Assembly: GCA_964631955.1 (NCBI GenBank)
Contig: CAZWBA010000007.1
Span: 62,001-126,000, forward strand
Origin: CAMLJR01 sp964631955
Lineage (GTDB): Bacteria > Pseudomonadota > Gammaproteobacteria > Pseudomonadales > CAMLJR01
DNA: 64,000 nt
Direction: 5' to 3'
Part shown: one piece after another, positions 8,704 through 17,256 of the stretch
How positions within the stretch are numbered: position 1 is the first letter of the stretch
Layout: each line of letters opens with the position of its first letter
Made by a program: the position numbers and the translations under genes
Notes under the pieces: generated by a model
What the model was told of the DNA's origin: nothing
Databases searched by the model: none
Seen by the model: the letters and a program-made list of their open reading frames with translations, nothing else

Positions 8704-9334
8704 TACCCGCCTCCTCGTTACTCACGCCGCACTCTTCGCGATTGGCCCGGCACAGAATCACCGCCACCAGGATATGCCCCACCGAAAACGGAATTCCCAT
8801 CATCCAGGGCGACAGCACCCCGCTTTGCCCCGCGAACCCCAGAACCAGCGTCCCGCAAAGAAAATACCAGCCTGCGGCCCAGACCATTCCCCGGGGCAGA
8901 CTGCCTAAAGCCGAAAAGCCCAGCAGCCCGATCAGAATCTGCCACAACCCCGGCAACAGCCAGAGACTCTCCGGGGAAAAGCTGCAAACCGCCCAGGTAA
9001 TCACGATTCCGGCGGCAACAAAAGGCAGCACCTTCTGTAAAGCCGCGTTGAGCATCGGATACGCCATGCGCCCGTGCAGGCGGCGCGCCCGCGAGGAGGC
9101 CTCAAAGGCCACGAACCCGCTCGAAAGCACAAGGGCGGCAGCCCACACCGTTATGTAGCTCAGACCGCTTTGCTCCACGGCTGAGGCCTGGAAACTCTGT
9201 GCGGCAGCCACAGCGAGCGTGAGCACCCCTGCAAGCACATTGAGACCGGGAGCGATGCCACGAAACCGCGTGCTGGCGACCAGCTGTGCGCGGATATTTG
9301 AAATTTGCGACAGGGCTAAATCGACATCATTCAT
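8696..9334 (-). CDS. Integral membrane protein co-encoded with winged-helix regulator
   Basis: A 212-residue protein with about six hydrophobic segments: two near residues 30-90, two near 105-150 and two near 160-205. It has a short cytoplasmic-looking N-terminus rich in D, Q and R. I do not recognise a catalytic motif. Membrane proteins of this kind are commonly found next to HTH_34-type regulators, and their function is not established. The ATG at 9334 was preferred to a GTG nine bases upstream because GAGGTG is correctly placed for it. The gene overlaps the regulator gene by 8 bases. It may sense or move the hydrophobic substrate or simply modulate the regulator; neither is shown. Confidence 0.8.
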   Translation of the reverse strand: MNDVDLALSQISNIRAQLVASTRFRGIAPGLNVLAGVLTLAVAAAQSFQASAVEQSGLSYITVWAAALVLSSGFVAFEASSRARRLHGRMAYPMLNAALQKVLPFVAAGIVITWAVCSFSPESLWLLPGLWQILIGLLGFSALGSLPRGMVWAAGWYFLCGTLVLGFAGQSGVLSPWMMGIPFSVGHILVAVILCRANREECGVSNEEAGSE

Positions 9335-9353
9335 GCACGGCACCTCGCATTAA

Positions 9354-9393
9354 CTTTGTAACGCAAAAGCTTTGTAATGCAAAGTACATTGCG
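9354..9393. promoter_or_regulatory. Tandem candidate operators before the membrane protein/regulator unit
   Basis: Two near-identical direct repeats, CTTTGTAACGCAAAA (9354-9368) and CTTTGTAATGCAAAG (9370-9384), are spaced 16 bp apart, and a partial third, TACATTGCG, follows. The second is an imperfect palindrome with CTTTG/CAAAG arms. The sites lie just upstream of the ribosome site of the membrane protein gene, where a repressor would block transcription. Related motifs are at 8294-8321. Confidence 0.55.
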
Positions 9394-9426
9394 AAATCAC
9401 AGCTGTCAACACCCCTGATTGTGGGC

Positions 9427-9455
9427 AAAAAAAAGCGGCGCCTGAAGCGCCGCTT
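9427..9455 (-). terminator. Rho-independent terminator after katG
   Basis: A 9-bp perfect stem, AAGCGGCGC (9433-9441) with GCGCCGCTT (9447-9455), has a 5-nt loop. On the minus strand it is followed by a run of T (A's at 9427-9434). It lies 22 bases past the katG stop codon. Confidence 0.9.
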
Positions 9456-9477
9456 GTCGAGGAACAATCCCACGGAA

Positions 9478-11697
9478 CTACTGACGCAGATCGAAGCGGT
9501 CCAGGTGCATGACCTTGCCCCAGGCCTGCGCGAAATCCTTCACGAATTTCTCCTGCACATCGCTGGTTCCATAAGCTTCCGCAATCGCGCGCAGTTCGGA
9601 ATTCGAACCGAACGCAAGATCGACCGGCGTTGCCGTCCATTTCACCTTGCCCGTCTTGCGGTCAGAACCTTCGTAGACGCCTTCGCTCTTTTGCGATTTC
9701 GCCCACTTCGTCGACATATCGAGCAGATTCACGAAGAAATCATTGCTCAACGTACCCGGACGGGTGGTGAAAACGCCGTGTTGCGATTTTCCGGTATTGG
9801 CATCGAGCACACGTATGCCGCCGACCAGGACCGTCATTTCAGGCACCGTCAGCGTCAGCGCGGCGGCCTTGTCGACGAGCGCTTCCGCTGGCGACAACTG
9901 ACTGTCCGCGGCGAAGTAATTGCGGAAACCATCGGCTGCCGGTTCGAGTATCGCGAACGAAGCGACATCGGTCTGCTGCTGCGTGGCATCGGCGCGTCCC
10001 GGCTTGAACGGAACCGCGACGGTGTAACCCGCCTTCTTCGCCGCCTGTTCGACCGCAGCGGAGCCACCGAGCACGATCACATCAGCCAGCGAAACTTTCT
10101 TGCCGCCACTCAGCGATTTGTTGAAATCGCCCTGAATCGCTTCGAGCTTCTTCAATGTTTTCGCGAGTTCGGCAGGATCGTTCGCCGCCCAGTTTTTTTG
10201 CGGCTCAAGGCGCACACGCGCACCGTTCGCACCGCCGCGCATATCGGTTCCGCGGAACGATGCCGCCGACGCCCACGCGGTTTTCACCAACTCGGATGTG
10301 CTCAGACCGGATGCAAGAATTTTCGATTTCAGCTGCGCGATATCCATGTCATCGACGAGCGTGTAATCGACAGCGGGAATCGGATCCTGCCACGGCAATA
10401 TTTCGCTCGGCACTTCAGCACCAAGATAACGCGAGCGCGGACCTAAATCGCGATGCGTCAACTTGAACCACGCTTTCGCGAATGCCAGATCGAACTCGCT
10501 CGGATTTTTCAGGAAGCGTTCGCTGATCTTGCGGTAAACCGGATCTTCCTTCAGCGCGATATCGGTCGTGAACATGATCGGCGCGTGACGCTTGTTCGGA
10601 ATATGCGCATCGGGAACGAACTTCAATTCGTCGGCGTTTTTCGGTATCCATTGTGTCGCGCCGGCAGGGCTCTTGGTTTGCACCCATTCGAATCCAAACA
10701 GGTTTTGCAGATACTGAATGCTCCACGCCGTCGGGGTTGCCGTCCACGCACCTTCGAGACCACTGGTGACCGTATCCTCGGCATTGCCTTTGCCGCATTT
10801 GTTTTTCCAGCCCAGCCCCTGCTCCTCGATGCCGGCTGCCGCGGGTTCCGCACCCACGCACTTGTCGGGATGATGCGCGCCGTGGGCCTTGCCGAAGGTG
10901 TGACCGCCGGCGATCAGCGCAACGGTTTCCTCATCGTTCATCGCCATGCGACCGAAGGCTTCGCGAATATCTCTGGCAGCCGCGAGCGGATCGGGCTTGC
11001 CGTTGGGCCCTTCGGGATTCACGTAGATCAAGCCCATCTGCGTGGCCGCGAGAGGCTTCTTCAATTGCCGGTCGCCGGAATGGCGCATGTCTTCGAGCCA
11101 CTTGGTTTCGGGACCCCAGTACATGGTATCGGGCTCCCAGTCGTCCTCACGGCCGCCAGCGAAACCAAAGGTTTTGAAGCCCATCGTTTCGAGCGAGACA
11201 TTTCCCGTCAGCACCATCAGATCGGCCCATGAAATCTTGTGACCGTATTTCTGCTTGACCGGCCACAGCAGGCGTCGCGCCTTATCGAGGCTCACGTTAT
11301 CCGGCCAGCTGTTCAGCGGCTCGAAACGCTGCTGACCACCGACGGAACCACCGCGTCCATCGGAGGTGCGATAAGTGCCCGCGCTGTGCCACGCCATGCG
11401 AATGAAGAACGGACCGTAGTTGGCATAATCGGCTGGCCACCAGTCCTGCGATGTCGTCAGCAGCGCCCTGATATCTTTTTTGACTGCCTGCAGATCGAGC
11501 GTTTTGAATTCGGCGGCGTAATTGAAATCCGCGCCCAGCGGATTCGATTCGGAAGCGTTCGCCCGCAGAGGCTGCAGGTTTAATTTTTCAGGCCACCAGT
11601 TGTGATTTTCGTTGGCCGCATGCGCCGCCATCGATGCGAACACCGGTGAAACCGCTATCGCCAAAGCAGTGAATAAAGATCGGGGTTTAATCGTCAT
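9478..11697 (-). CDS. katG: Catalase-peroxidase with export signal
   Basis: A 739-residue bifunctional catalase-peroxidase that destroys hydrogen peroxide. The distal heme pocket R100, W103 and H104 is in RMAWHS and the proximal heme ligand H266 in GGHTFGK. W103, Y225 and M251 sit at the spacing needed for the Trp-Tyr-Met crosslink that gives KatG its catalase activity. Unusually, the N-terminus is a Sec-type signal: basic residues, a hydrophobic stretch of about 15 residues and AHA before ANENHNWW. This predicts a periplasmic enzyme like the KatP branch. The frame extends to 11751, but the ATG at 11697 has GGAG upstream and begins the signal. It is monocistronic with its own terminator. Peroxide from uncoupled P450 and Rieske chemistry or from flavoproteins may explain its presence here; that is inference. 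Confidence 0.95.
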   Translation of the reverse strand: MTIKPRSLFTALAIAVSPVFASMAAHAANENHNWWPEKLNLQPLRANASESNPLGADFNYAAEFKTLDLQAVKKDIRALLTTSQDWWPADYANYGPFFIRMAWHSAGTYRTSDGRGGSVGGQQRFEPLNSWPDNVSLDKARRLLWPVKQKYGHKISWADLMVLTGNVSLETMGFKTFGFAGGREDDWEPDTMYWGPETKWLEDMRHSGDRQLKKPLAATQMGLIYVNPEGPNGKPDPLAAARDIREAFGRMAMNDEETVALIAGGHTFGKAHGAHHPDKCVGAEPAAAGIEEQGLGWKNKCGKGNAEDTVTSGLEGAWTATPTAWSIQYLQNLFGFEWVQTKSPAGATQWIPKNADELKFVPDAHIPNKRHAPIMFTTDIALKEDPVYRKISERFLKNPSEFDLAFAKAWFKLTHRDLGPRSRYLGAEVPSEILPWQDPIPAVDYTLVDDMDIAQLKSKILASGLSTSELVKTAWASAASFRGTDMRGGANGARVRLEPQKNWAANDPAELAKTLKKLEAIQGDFNKSLSGGKKVSLADVIVLGGSAAVEQAAKKAGYTVAVPFKPGRADATQQQTDVASFAILEPAADGFRNYFAADSQLSPAEALVDKAAALTLTVPEMTVLVGGIRVLDANTGKSQHGVFTTRPGTLSNDFFVNLLDMSTKWAKSQKSEGVYEGSDRKTGKVKWTATPVDLAFGSNSELRAIAEAYGTSDVQEKFVKDFAQAWGKVMHLDRFDLRQ

Positions 11698-11856
11698 GAC
11701 TGACTCCATCGTGTGTGGATTACGTTTGCGAGCAGACTGTAATTCGCCCACGTGGAGTGTGGCACTTAATATTAACTATGTGCGTCATTGAACATTTCTA
11801 TTGGCGTTAAATTTAATTCAGATCAATAGGAGGAAACGCGGAGATGCAGATATTCA

Positions 11857-11894
11857 CGACAGGAAATAAACCCTATCGGGATTATTTCCTGTCG
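11857..11894. repeat. Long inverted repeat between acyl-CoA ligase end and katG promoter
   Basis: CGACAGGAAATAA (11857-11869) pairs perfectly with TTATTTCCTGTCG (11882-11894). The spacer holds CCC and GGG that extend the pairing after one mismatch. The structure has no clean T-run on either side, so it is not a textbook terminator, although it lies 42 bases past the ligase stop. It is also about 160 bases upstream of katG, where an operator or mRNA-stabilising hairpin could sit. Confidence 0.55.
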
Positions 11895-11935
11895 AACGGT
11901 GGCGCTTCGGAAATCACGTATTGATGAAGGGATAT

Positions 11936-13675
11936 TTACGCGGCAGGTAATTCAATACCGAGACGCTGACACACTAGCTTGCGCAGATCGCCCGCTTTCA
12001 CTTTTTCATTACCGGTGAGCGGATAATCTTTTTCAGCGAACACGAGCACTTCGCGCGGCACCTTGTAACTCGCGAGACGCTCCTTGAGATACGCGATCAA
12101 TTCATTTTCGTTGATCGTGGCACCATCGATGGCGACAACGCACGCCACCACCATTTCGCTCAAGGTAGCGTGCGGTACGCCGACGGTTTGCGTGCGTCGA
12201 ACGCCGGGATACGCTGCAATGGCGGTATCGATTTCGGTGGGCGATACATTGGCGCCGCCGGTTTTAATGATGTCGTTGAGACGGCCTTCCCAGAACAGAT
12301 GGCCCTCCTCGTCGATGTAACCGCCATCGCCGGTGTGATAGAAGCCGTCCTCATCGAAAATATCTTCGGGCGCTTTGCCGAGATAACCCTTCATCAGCGT
12401 CGGCCCTTTGATGCAGACCTCGCCGCGCTCCCCCATCGGCACGAGTTGACCGGTGTGCGGATCGATAATCTTGATGATATTTCCAGGCAGCACCTGCCCG
12501 AAAATCAGCGGATTTTTATTGTTGGGATCACCGACCACGAACGACGACAGAATCGCCATCGTTTCGGTGGTACCAAACGCATTCGGCATTTCCCAATCGG
12601 TTTTCACCGTGGGGTGCTGCAGCAGAATTTCGCCTTTGGTGAATTCGCGCAGACTGCTGAGATCGGCTTTATCCCAGTTCGGCGACGATTGCATGCGCGC
12701 CCACTGATGCGGACGACCATTCAGCAAAGTGACGCGCTCGGCCTCGATTAATTTCAACGCTTCATCGGCATCGAATAACGGCTGCATGATGATGGCGCCG
12801 CCAGTGGAAAATGCGGTGCCTAAAATAATCACGACGGGACCGGACCAGAAAAATCCGTTACCCGTCCAGCTACGCGCAGGCCCCTTCAATGCCCACAGAC
12901 GGGGGAAGCGCCAGAATTGAATCGTGAACGAACGCTGTGCATGCAAAATACCTTTCGGCAGATTCGTGGTACCCGACGAAAAAAATAACGCGCCATCGTC
13001 GCTCGGAGCCACCAGCGCAGCGCGCGCCTCAACCACAGCGTTAGAAATATTTCCACCTTGCTGCAAAAACGCGTTCCACGTTTCGATGGCGCTGACTTGC
13101 TGCGGATCGAGCTCGGCCTCGCCCTGCGCGGTAACGCCATCGAGCACTACCAGCCGCGTCAGGTAAGGAAATTTCACCGAGGTGATTTTGGCTGGCGCCG
13201 CATCGCGAATGCCGGGTTCCAGTTCCGCGAGTATCGATACGAAATCCTTTTTCAGCACGCGATCTTCGAACAGCAATATCGAAACGCCGGATACCGACAA
13301 TAAATAATCCAGTTCAGCCGGCGTGGAAAACGTGCTGAGCACGACAGAGACGCCGCCGGCCATCGCCGTGCCGAATAATGCACTGAGATATTCGGGACGG
13401 TTGGTCATCAAAATACCGACGCGCGTACCGCGAGTAACGCCGCCTGCAATCAGCGCTTTGGCAACGTCGACCGAGCGATTCCACAGATCGCGATAACTCC
13501 AACGCTCAACACTTGCGCCCTCAGATGAACTGGCCGCTTTATGCATCACCACCGCTTCGTTGTCGGCGTAACGCTGCGTCACTTCGCGCAAATAACCCGG
13601 AAGAGATAATGCGCCGATGCCCGGCTCCTCGCTGAGCGGCATCGCATGCACGAGAGATAGTTTTTTTGAATTCAT
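11936..13675 (-). CDS. Acyl-CoA synthetase, AMP-forming (class I adenylate-forming)
   Basis: A 579-residue ligase that activates a carboxylic acid to its CoA thioester through an acyl-adenylate. The phosphate-binding loop is FFSSGTTNLPKG, the adenylate motif is NAFGTTETM, the hinge region is YHTGDGGY...GRLNDIIKTGGANVSP, and the C-terminal catalytic Lys lies in PLTGNEKVKAG. The frame runs open to 13771, but the ATG at 13675 lies 5 bases after the stop of the hydratase gene and avoids a low-complexity N-terminal extension. It is the last gene of the leftward unit that also encodes a MaoC hydratase, an AcuI-like reductase and an acyl-CoA dehydrogenase pair, so it probably activates a side-chain or ring-cleavage acid for beta-oxidation. 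Substrate is unknown. Confidence 0.9.
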   Translation of the reverse strand: MNSKKLSLVHAMPLSEEPGIGALSLPGYLREVTQRYADNEAVVMHKAASSSEGASVERWSYRDLWNRSVDVAKALIAGGVTRGTRVGILMTNRPEYLSALFGTAMAGGVSVVLSTFSTPAELDYLLSVSGVSILLFEDRVLKKDFVSILAELEPGIRDAAPAKITSVKFPYLTRLVVLDGVTAQGEAELDPQQVSAIETWNAFLQQGGNISNAVVEARAALVAPSDDGALFFSSGTTNLPKGILHAQRSFTIQFWRFPRLWALKGPARSWTGNGFFWSGPVVIILGTAFSTGGAIIMQPLFDADEALKLIEAERVTLLNGRPHQWARMQSSPNWDKADLSSLREFTKGEILLQHPTVKTDWEMPNAFGTTETMAILSSFVVGDPNNKNPLIFGQVLPGNIIKIIDPHTGQLVPMGERGEVCIKGPTLMKGYLGKAPEDIFDEDGFYHTGDGGYIDEEGHLFWEGRLNDIIKTGGANVSPTEIDTAIAAYPGVRRTQTVGVPHATLSEMVVACVVAIDGATINENELIAYLKERLASYKVPREVLVFAEKDYPLTGNEKVKAGDLRKLVCQRLGIELPAA

Positions 13676-13680
13676 ATTTA

Positions 13681-14871
13681 TTAGTACGGAAGCTCGACTT
13701 CGGCCGTGCCCTTGAGAATGACTTCGCCGGTTTGCGTCGTCATCTTCACCTGCACTTTCACCACCGGACAACCGAACGACGAGCGATCGATTTTTTCGAT
13801 CACTTCGCCATCGATGTAAGTGATATCGCCCTCAAACGCGGGGCTGCGAAATTGCGTGTTCGAGTGCCAGATGAAGCCGTTGTGGCCAGCCCAGTACGCG
13901 ATGTAATCGACATGCCAGGAATTCATCGACGCGCCGTAACCGTACATGCCGCCCATACCGATGTTCGACGCTTTTTCGGGATTGACGTGACCGCTCGAAG
14001 GGCCGTAGTACAGACCGTCGCCCTGACGCGGATCGATTTTGCGCGCATCGTGATCGTAGGTCATATCCGCGGAGAAACCCGCGTCTTCTTTGGCTGGATC
14101 GTACGCGCCCGCCGGAATATTCCAGCGCCAGGTGCCCCAGATATTTTGACGGAACGCGCGATATTCGGTAACGAAAGTGACGACGGAGTGCGGACCGATG
14201 ACACGGCGCGGTAATTTATCGCCGACTTTCACATCGCCGTACGCAGGCGATTTGCCTTCGCGATTCGACAGAATCCAGTCGAAACGGATTTTTTGAATTT
14301 CTTCGAGTTCTTCTTTGGTCCAGCGTTTTGGCGACGCTTTTTCCGCGCCGTAAACCGCACGCTTGTTGGCTTCTTCGCGCAGATAGCGAATCGCGGTCGC
14401 ACGCTCGCGCGCAACGAGTACACCGTCCTGATTGCGATGTTCGGTATCGCCGCGTGTAAAAACGGTTGGGCCCGCGAAACCGGTTTCTTTTACGTCGTAG
14501 CCATCGAAGCGGCGTTTCTGAAAAAGTTTATCGCCGGGGCGAATCGGTGCGCCGTAGAACCACCATTCCTCACCGCCGAAAATTAAATGTGTGCCGTCGA
14601 TTTTGCCGACGCAGGCAGGATGGCAGCCGTGACCATAATCCATCGCCACCGCGAACGACTGCGGAGCGACGATGCCGCCGAATCTGGAGGATTTTGCGAA
14701 CTCTTCATCCCAGTGGATGGGATTGGGATAATCCATCGCCATGACCCAGCGACGGATATCGGTAGCATTACACGGGTCCCACAGCTCAGCGAAGACGACG
14801 GGCTTACCGACCCATTTGTCGAGATCGCTCAGGTCGAGCTTCGCTGTGCTTTCGTTTACGTCACCAGACAT
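13681..14871 (-). CDS. MaoC-type enoyl-CoA hydratase, two hot-dog domains (FAS1-like dehydratase family)
   Basis: A 396-residue protein with two tandem hot-dog folds. The N-terminal domain (about 10-190) has the hydratase-like signature AMDYPNPIHWDEEFAKSS followed by GGIVAPQSF. The C-terminal domain (about 205-396) has the long helix region SWHVDYIAYWAGHNGF. The length and two-domain layout match steroid and alicyclic acyl-CoA hydratases, which add water across an enoyl-CoA made by an acyl-CoA dehydrogenase. It is separated by only 5 bases from the acyl-CoA ligase. A 139-base gap with a strong palindrome separates it from the reductase gene upstream. Its leader resembles that of the P450 gene at 40301-41611. 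Function class is good; stereochemistry and substrate are not readable. Confidence 0.82.
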   Translation of the reverse strand: MSGDVNESTAKLDLSDLDKWVGKPVVFAELWDPCNATDIRRWVMAMDYPNPIHWDEEFAKSSRFGGIVAPQSFAVAMDYGHGCHPACVGKIDGTHLIFGGEEWWFYGAPIRPGDKLFQKRRFDGYDVKETGFAGPTVFTRGDTEHRNQDGVLVARERATAIRYLREEANKRAVYGAEKASPKRWTKEELEEIQKIRFDWILSNREGKSPAYGDVKVGDKLPRRVIGPHSVVTFVTEYRAFRQNIWGTWRWNIPAGAYDPAKEDAGFSADMTYDHDARKIDPRQGDGLYYGPSSGHVNPEKASNIGMGGMYGYGASMNSWHVDYIAYWAGHNGFIWHSNTQFRSPAFEGDITYIDGEVIEKIDRSSFGCPVVKVQVKMTTQTGEVILKGTAEVELPY

Positions 14872-14918
14872 TTGCTTACCTCACGTCGTTATTAATACTT
14901 TTGGCGCTGGGCGCGCCG

Positions 14919-14947
14919 CTGAAATACATCACTGCGATGTATTTCAG
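14919..14947. promoter_or_regulatory. Perfect 12-bp inverted repeat upstream of the MaoC/ligase genes
   Basis: CTGAAATACATC (14919-14930) and GATGTATTTCAG (14936-14947) are perfect reverse complements around a 5-base centre. No T-run follows on the minus strand, so it does not look like a terminator for the reductase gene. It is placed about 50 bases upstream of the hydratase ATG, consistent with an operator for an internal promoter. Binding partner unknown. Confidence 0.6.
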
Positions 14948-15010
14948 GTCAGTAAATACGCGTTACGGTTGAGCTCGTCTGGCGACCTTCAACGTTCAGT
15001 TGATAACAAC

Positions 15011-16000
15011 TTATTTGTTGACGTCGACCACGAAGCGACCGCGAACGGTACCTTCCATCAGGCCAGCTGCGGATTTAATCGCTTCGCCGAGGCCGATATC
15101 GGTTGCAATCAGTTCGAGCGCTTTCACATCGAGATCGCGCGCGAGACGTTGCCATGCCGGAATACGACGCGCTTTCGGCGCCATAACCGAATCGATACCG
15201 AGCAGCGATACACCGCGCAGAATGAACGGCGCAACCGATGCCGGGAAATCCATACCTTGCGCCAGACCGCACGCTGCCACGTATCCGCCGTAACGGGTTT
15301 GTGCGCACGCATTGGCGAGGGTGAACGAGCCGACCGAATCGACCACACCGGCCCAACGCTCTTTTTGCAGCGGCTTGCCGGCTGCCGACAACTCGTTGCG
15401 ATCGACGATCGAGGTCGCACCGAGCTCTTTCAAATAATCCGCTTCGGACGCTTTGCCCGACGAGGCAACCACGTTGAAACCTAATTTCTTCAACAGCGCG
15501 ATGGCCACGCTGCCCACACCGCCGGTCGCGCCGGTGACAAGGATTTCGCCCTGCTCAGGCTTCACGCCGTGCGATACCAGCGCTTCGACGCACAGCGCAG
15601 CGGTGTAACCCGCGGTGCCGATCGCCATCGCCTGGCGCGCGGTGAATTCTTTCGGCAACGGCACCAGCCAATCGCCCTTGAGACGCGCTTTCTGCGCCAG
15701 ACCGCCCCAATGCGTCTCGCCGACGCCCCAGCCATTGAGCACAACGCGGTCGCCTGCTTTCCACTCTGGGTGGCTGCTGTCTGCAACGGTACCGGCCAAA
15801 TCGATACCTGGAACCATCGGCCACTTCCGCACCACAGGCGATTTGCCGGTGATGGCGAGACCATCTTTGTAATTGAGGGTCGAGTATTCGACGTTGATCG
15901 TAACGTCGCCCTCGGGAAGTTGCGCTTCATCGAGCTGGGTCAGCTCAACGGTTTGACCAGATTCGGTTTTGGAAATTAACACTGCAGAGAACATAGGCAC
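15011..16000 (-). CDS. AcuI/YhdH-family NADPH-dependent acryloyl-CoA-type reductase
   Basis: A 329-residue medium-chain dehydrogenase/reductase without zinc-site cysteines. The N-terminal GroES-like domain contains STLNYKDGLAITGKSPVVRK, typical of the AcuI/YhdH branch, and the nucleotide-binding motif is TGATGGVGSVAIALLKKLG near the middle. Family members reduce acryloyl-CoA or related enoyl-CoA or enone compounds with NADPH. A second ATG six bases in gives an alternative start. It lies between the acyl-CoA dehydrogenase pair and the MaoC hydratase, so it could clear an unsaturated CoA ester such as acryloyl-CoA released by side-chain breakdown. The family is clear; the role is inferred. Confidence 0.88.
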   Translation of the reverse strand: MPMFSAVLISKTESGQTVELTQLDEAQLPEGDVTINVEYSTLNYKDGLAITGKSPVVRKWPMVPGIDLAGTVADSSHPEWKAGDRVVLNGWGVGETHWGGLAQKARLKGDWLVPLPKEFTARQAMAIGTAGYTAALCVEALVSHGVKPEQGEILVTGATGGVGSVAIALLKKLGFNVVASSGKASEADYLKELGATSIVDRNELSAAGKPLQKERWAGVVDSVGSFTLANACAQTRYGGYVAACGLAQGMDFPASVAPFILRGVSLLGIDSVMAPKARRIPAWQRLARDLDVKALELIATDIGLGEAIKSAAGLMEGTVRGRFVVDVNK

Positions 16001-16196
16001 CTGCTCATCGAGTTGGTTGGTTTAAGGGAAGGTTTGAATTCGCCCGACCGACCAACCGCCGAGAGTATATCCAGCGGTCAGTTCGTCATTCCTCGCATTG
16101 TATGCGAGTGTTTGGACATCTTGTGCAAAAACTGCAGCCACCGCGTGAAATTAGCGGCTGCGGGGCGAGAAAAAACCCCGCCCTACTACGTTTTTA

Positions 16197-17240
16197 TTAG
16201 ACAAAACGGCGCAACAAGTTATCCGCCAAATCGGTCTCGTAATTATCGCCATGACCGAGTTGATCGTTGAGCAATGCGCGCTTGAGGAACAAGTGGCACG
16301 GATGTTCTTCGGTCATGCCGATACCGCCGTGCAACTGTATTGCCTCTTCTGCAATCGCCGCGAATGCAGAAGTCGCAAGACGCTTCGCCGCTCTGCCTTT
16401 ATTTTCGGCATCATCGGCAATTTCAGCAGAGCCGAAATCCGCTGCGATTTTGCTGAGGTTGTCGTGCAGCAAGGCATCTGACGCTTCGACTAAGGCTTTC
16501 AAATCTGCGCAACGATGTTTGAGTGCCTGGAATAATGCGAGCGGACGACCGAATTGCTGACGCGTTTGCAAATAATCGACGGTCATCGCAAGAATTGCCG
16601 CAGAACCACCGACGGCATCGGCCGCCAAACCGAAATCGCGCAGGGTGGAAGTGCGTTGCGATAAGGCTTTCGCAGCAGCACCGCTCGCGAGTATTAATTT
16701 TGCATCGAGCGCGACGTTATTGAATTGCACATCGGAGAAACGACGCGTTTCATCCCAGGTTTGACGCGCGACAACATTCACTCCCGCCGCATTGAGCGGA
16801 ACGAGTGCGACAACGTCATTGGTGCTGACCAATACATGACTTGCGGCATCGACCGACGACATCGCAGTGACGAAACCATTCAACGTGTTATTCGCCACCG
16901 TAACTGGAGAATCAGCCAACGGTGCAGCGATATATTCAGCCGCTGTCGATAAACGCTCAACCCAATCCGTTTTGTTTTCGATATTGCCGTGTGACACTGC
17001 TTCGATCGCGAGCATTGCCGATAAATAGGGAACGGTCGCCAAACCGCGGCCCATTTCCAATTGCAGTGCGCACACGCCGGCGATACCAAAACCCAAACCG
17101 CCGAGCTCTTCGGGCGCGGAAACCATCAACCAGCCGAGTTCGGCAATTTGCGGCCATGCGGTTTTTTCGTCTGCTGCAACACCGCTGTCGGTGATAACTT
17201 GCAGCGCGGATTCGCGGAGTTCTTTAATTTCGCTATTCAT
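16197..17240 (-). CDS. Acyl-CoA dehydrogenase, short partner of a heteromeric pair
   Basis: A 347-residue acyl-CoA dehydrogenase. It has the N-terminal helical domain, a reduced middle beta domain and the C-terminal helical domain ending LHGGIGMTEEHPCHLFLKRA. The usual catalytic Glu context (YEG-T) is absent. Proteins of this size encoded beside a roughly 400-residue partner form the alpha2-beta2 enzymes known from mycobacterial cholesterol breakdown (ChsE pairs), where FAD and substrate sites are shared. The partner gene ends 16 bases upstream. The pair most likely oxidises a steroid- or alicyclic-linked acyl-CoA, because this architecture is characteristic of bulky substrates. A G/C-rich hairpin (16160-16181) follows, without a convincing T-run. 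Confidence 0.88.
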   Translation of the reverse strand: MNSEIKELRESALQVITDSGVAADEKTAWPQIAELGWLMVSAPEELGGLGFGIAGVCALQLEMGRGLATVPYLSAMLAIEAVSHGNIENKTDWVERLSTAAEYIAAPLADSPVTVANNTLNGFVTAMSSVDAASHVLVSTNDVVALVPLNAAGVNVVARQTWDETRRFSDVQFNNVALDAKLILASGAAAKALSQRTSTLRDFGLAADAVGGSAAILAMTVDYLQTRQQFGRPLALFQALKHRCADLKALVEASDALLHDNLSKIAADFGSAEIADDAENKGRAAKRLATSAFAAIAEEAIQLHGGIGMTEEHPCHLFLKRALLNDQLGHGDNYETDLADNLLRRFV

Positions 17241-17256
17241 GATGTCTCTCCGCCCC

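Noticed and set aside
9286..10446. 386-codon plus-strand frame
   Set aside because: Antisense to katG and its terminator; the translation is Arg/His-rich and without motifs.
13676..13771. N-terminal extension of the acyl-CoA ligase
   Set aside because: It would overlap the hydratase gene by about 90 bases and adds a polar stretch without homology; the ATG at 13675 fits the family.
16160..16181. GCGGGG/CCCCGC hairpin after the acyl-CoA dehydrogenase gene
   Set aside because: The loop, not the 3' side, carries the T or A run, so it is not a convincing terminator.
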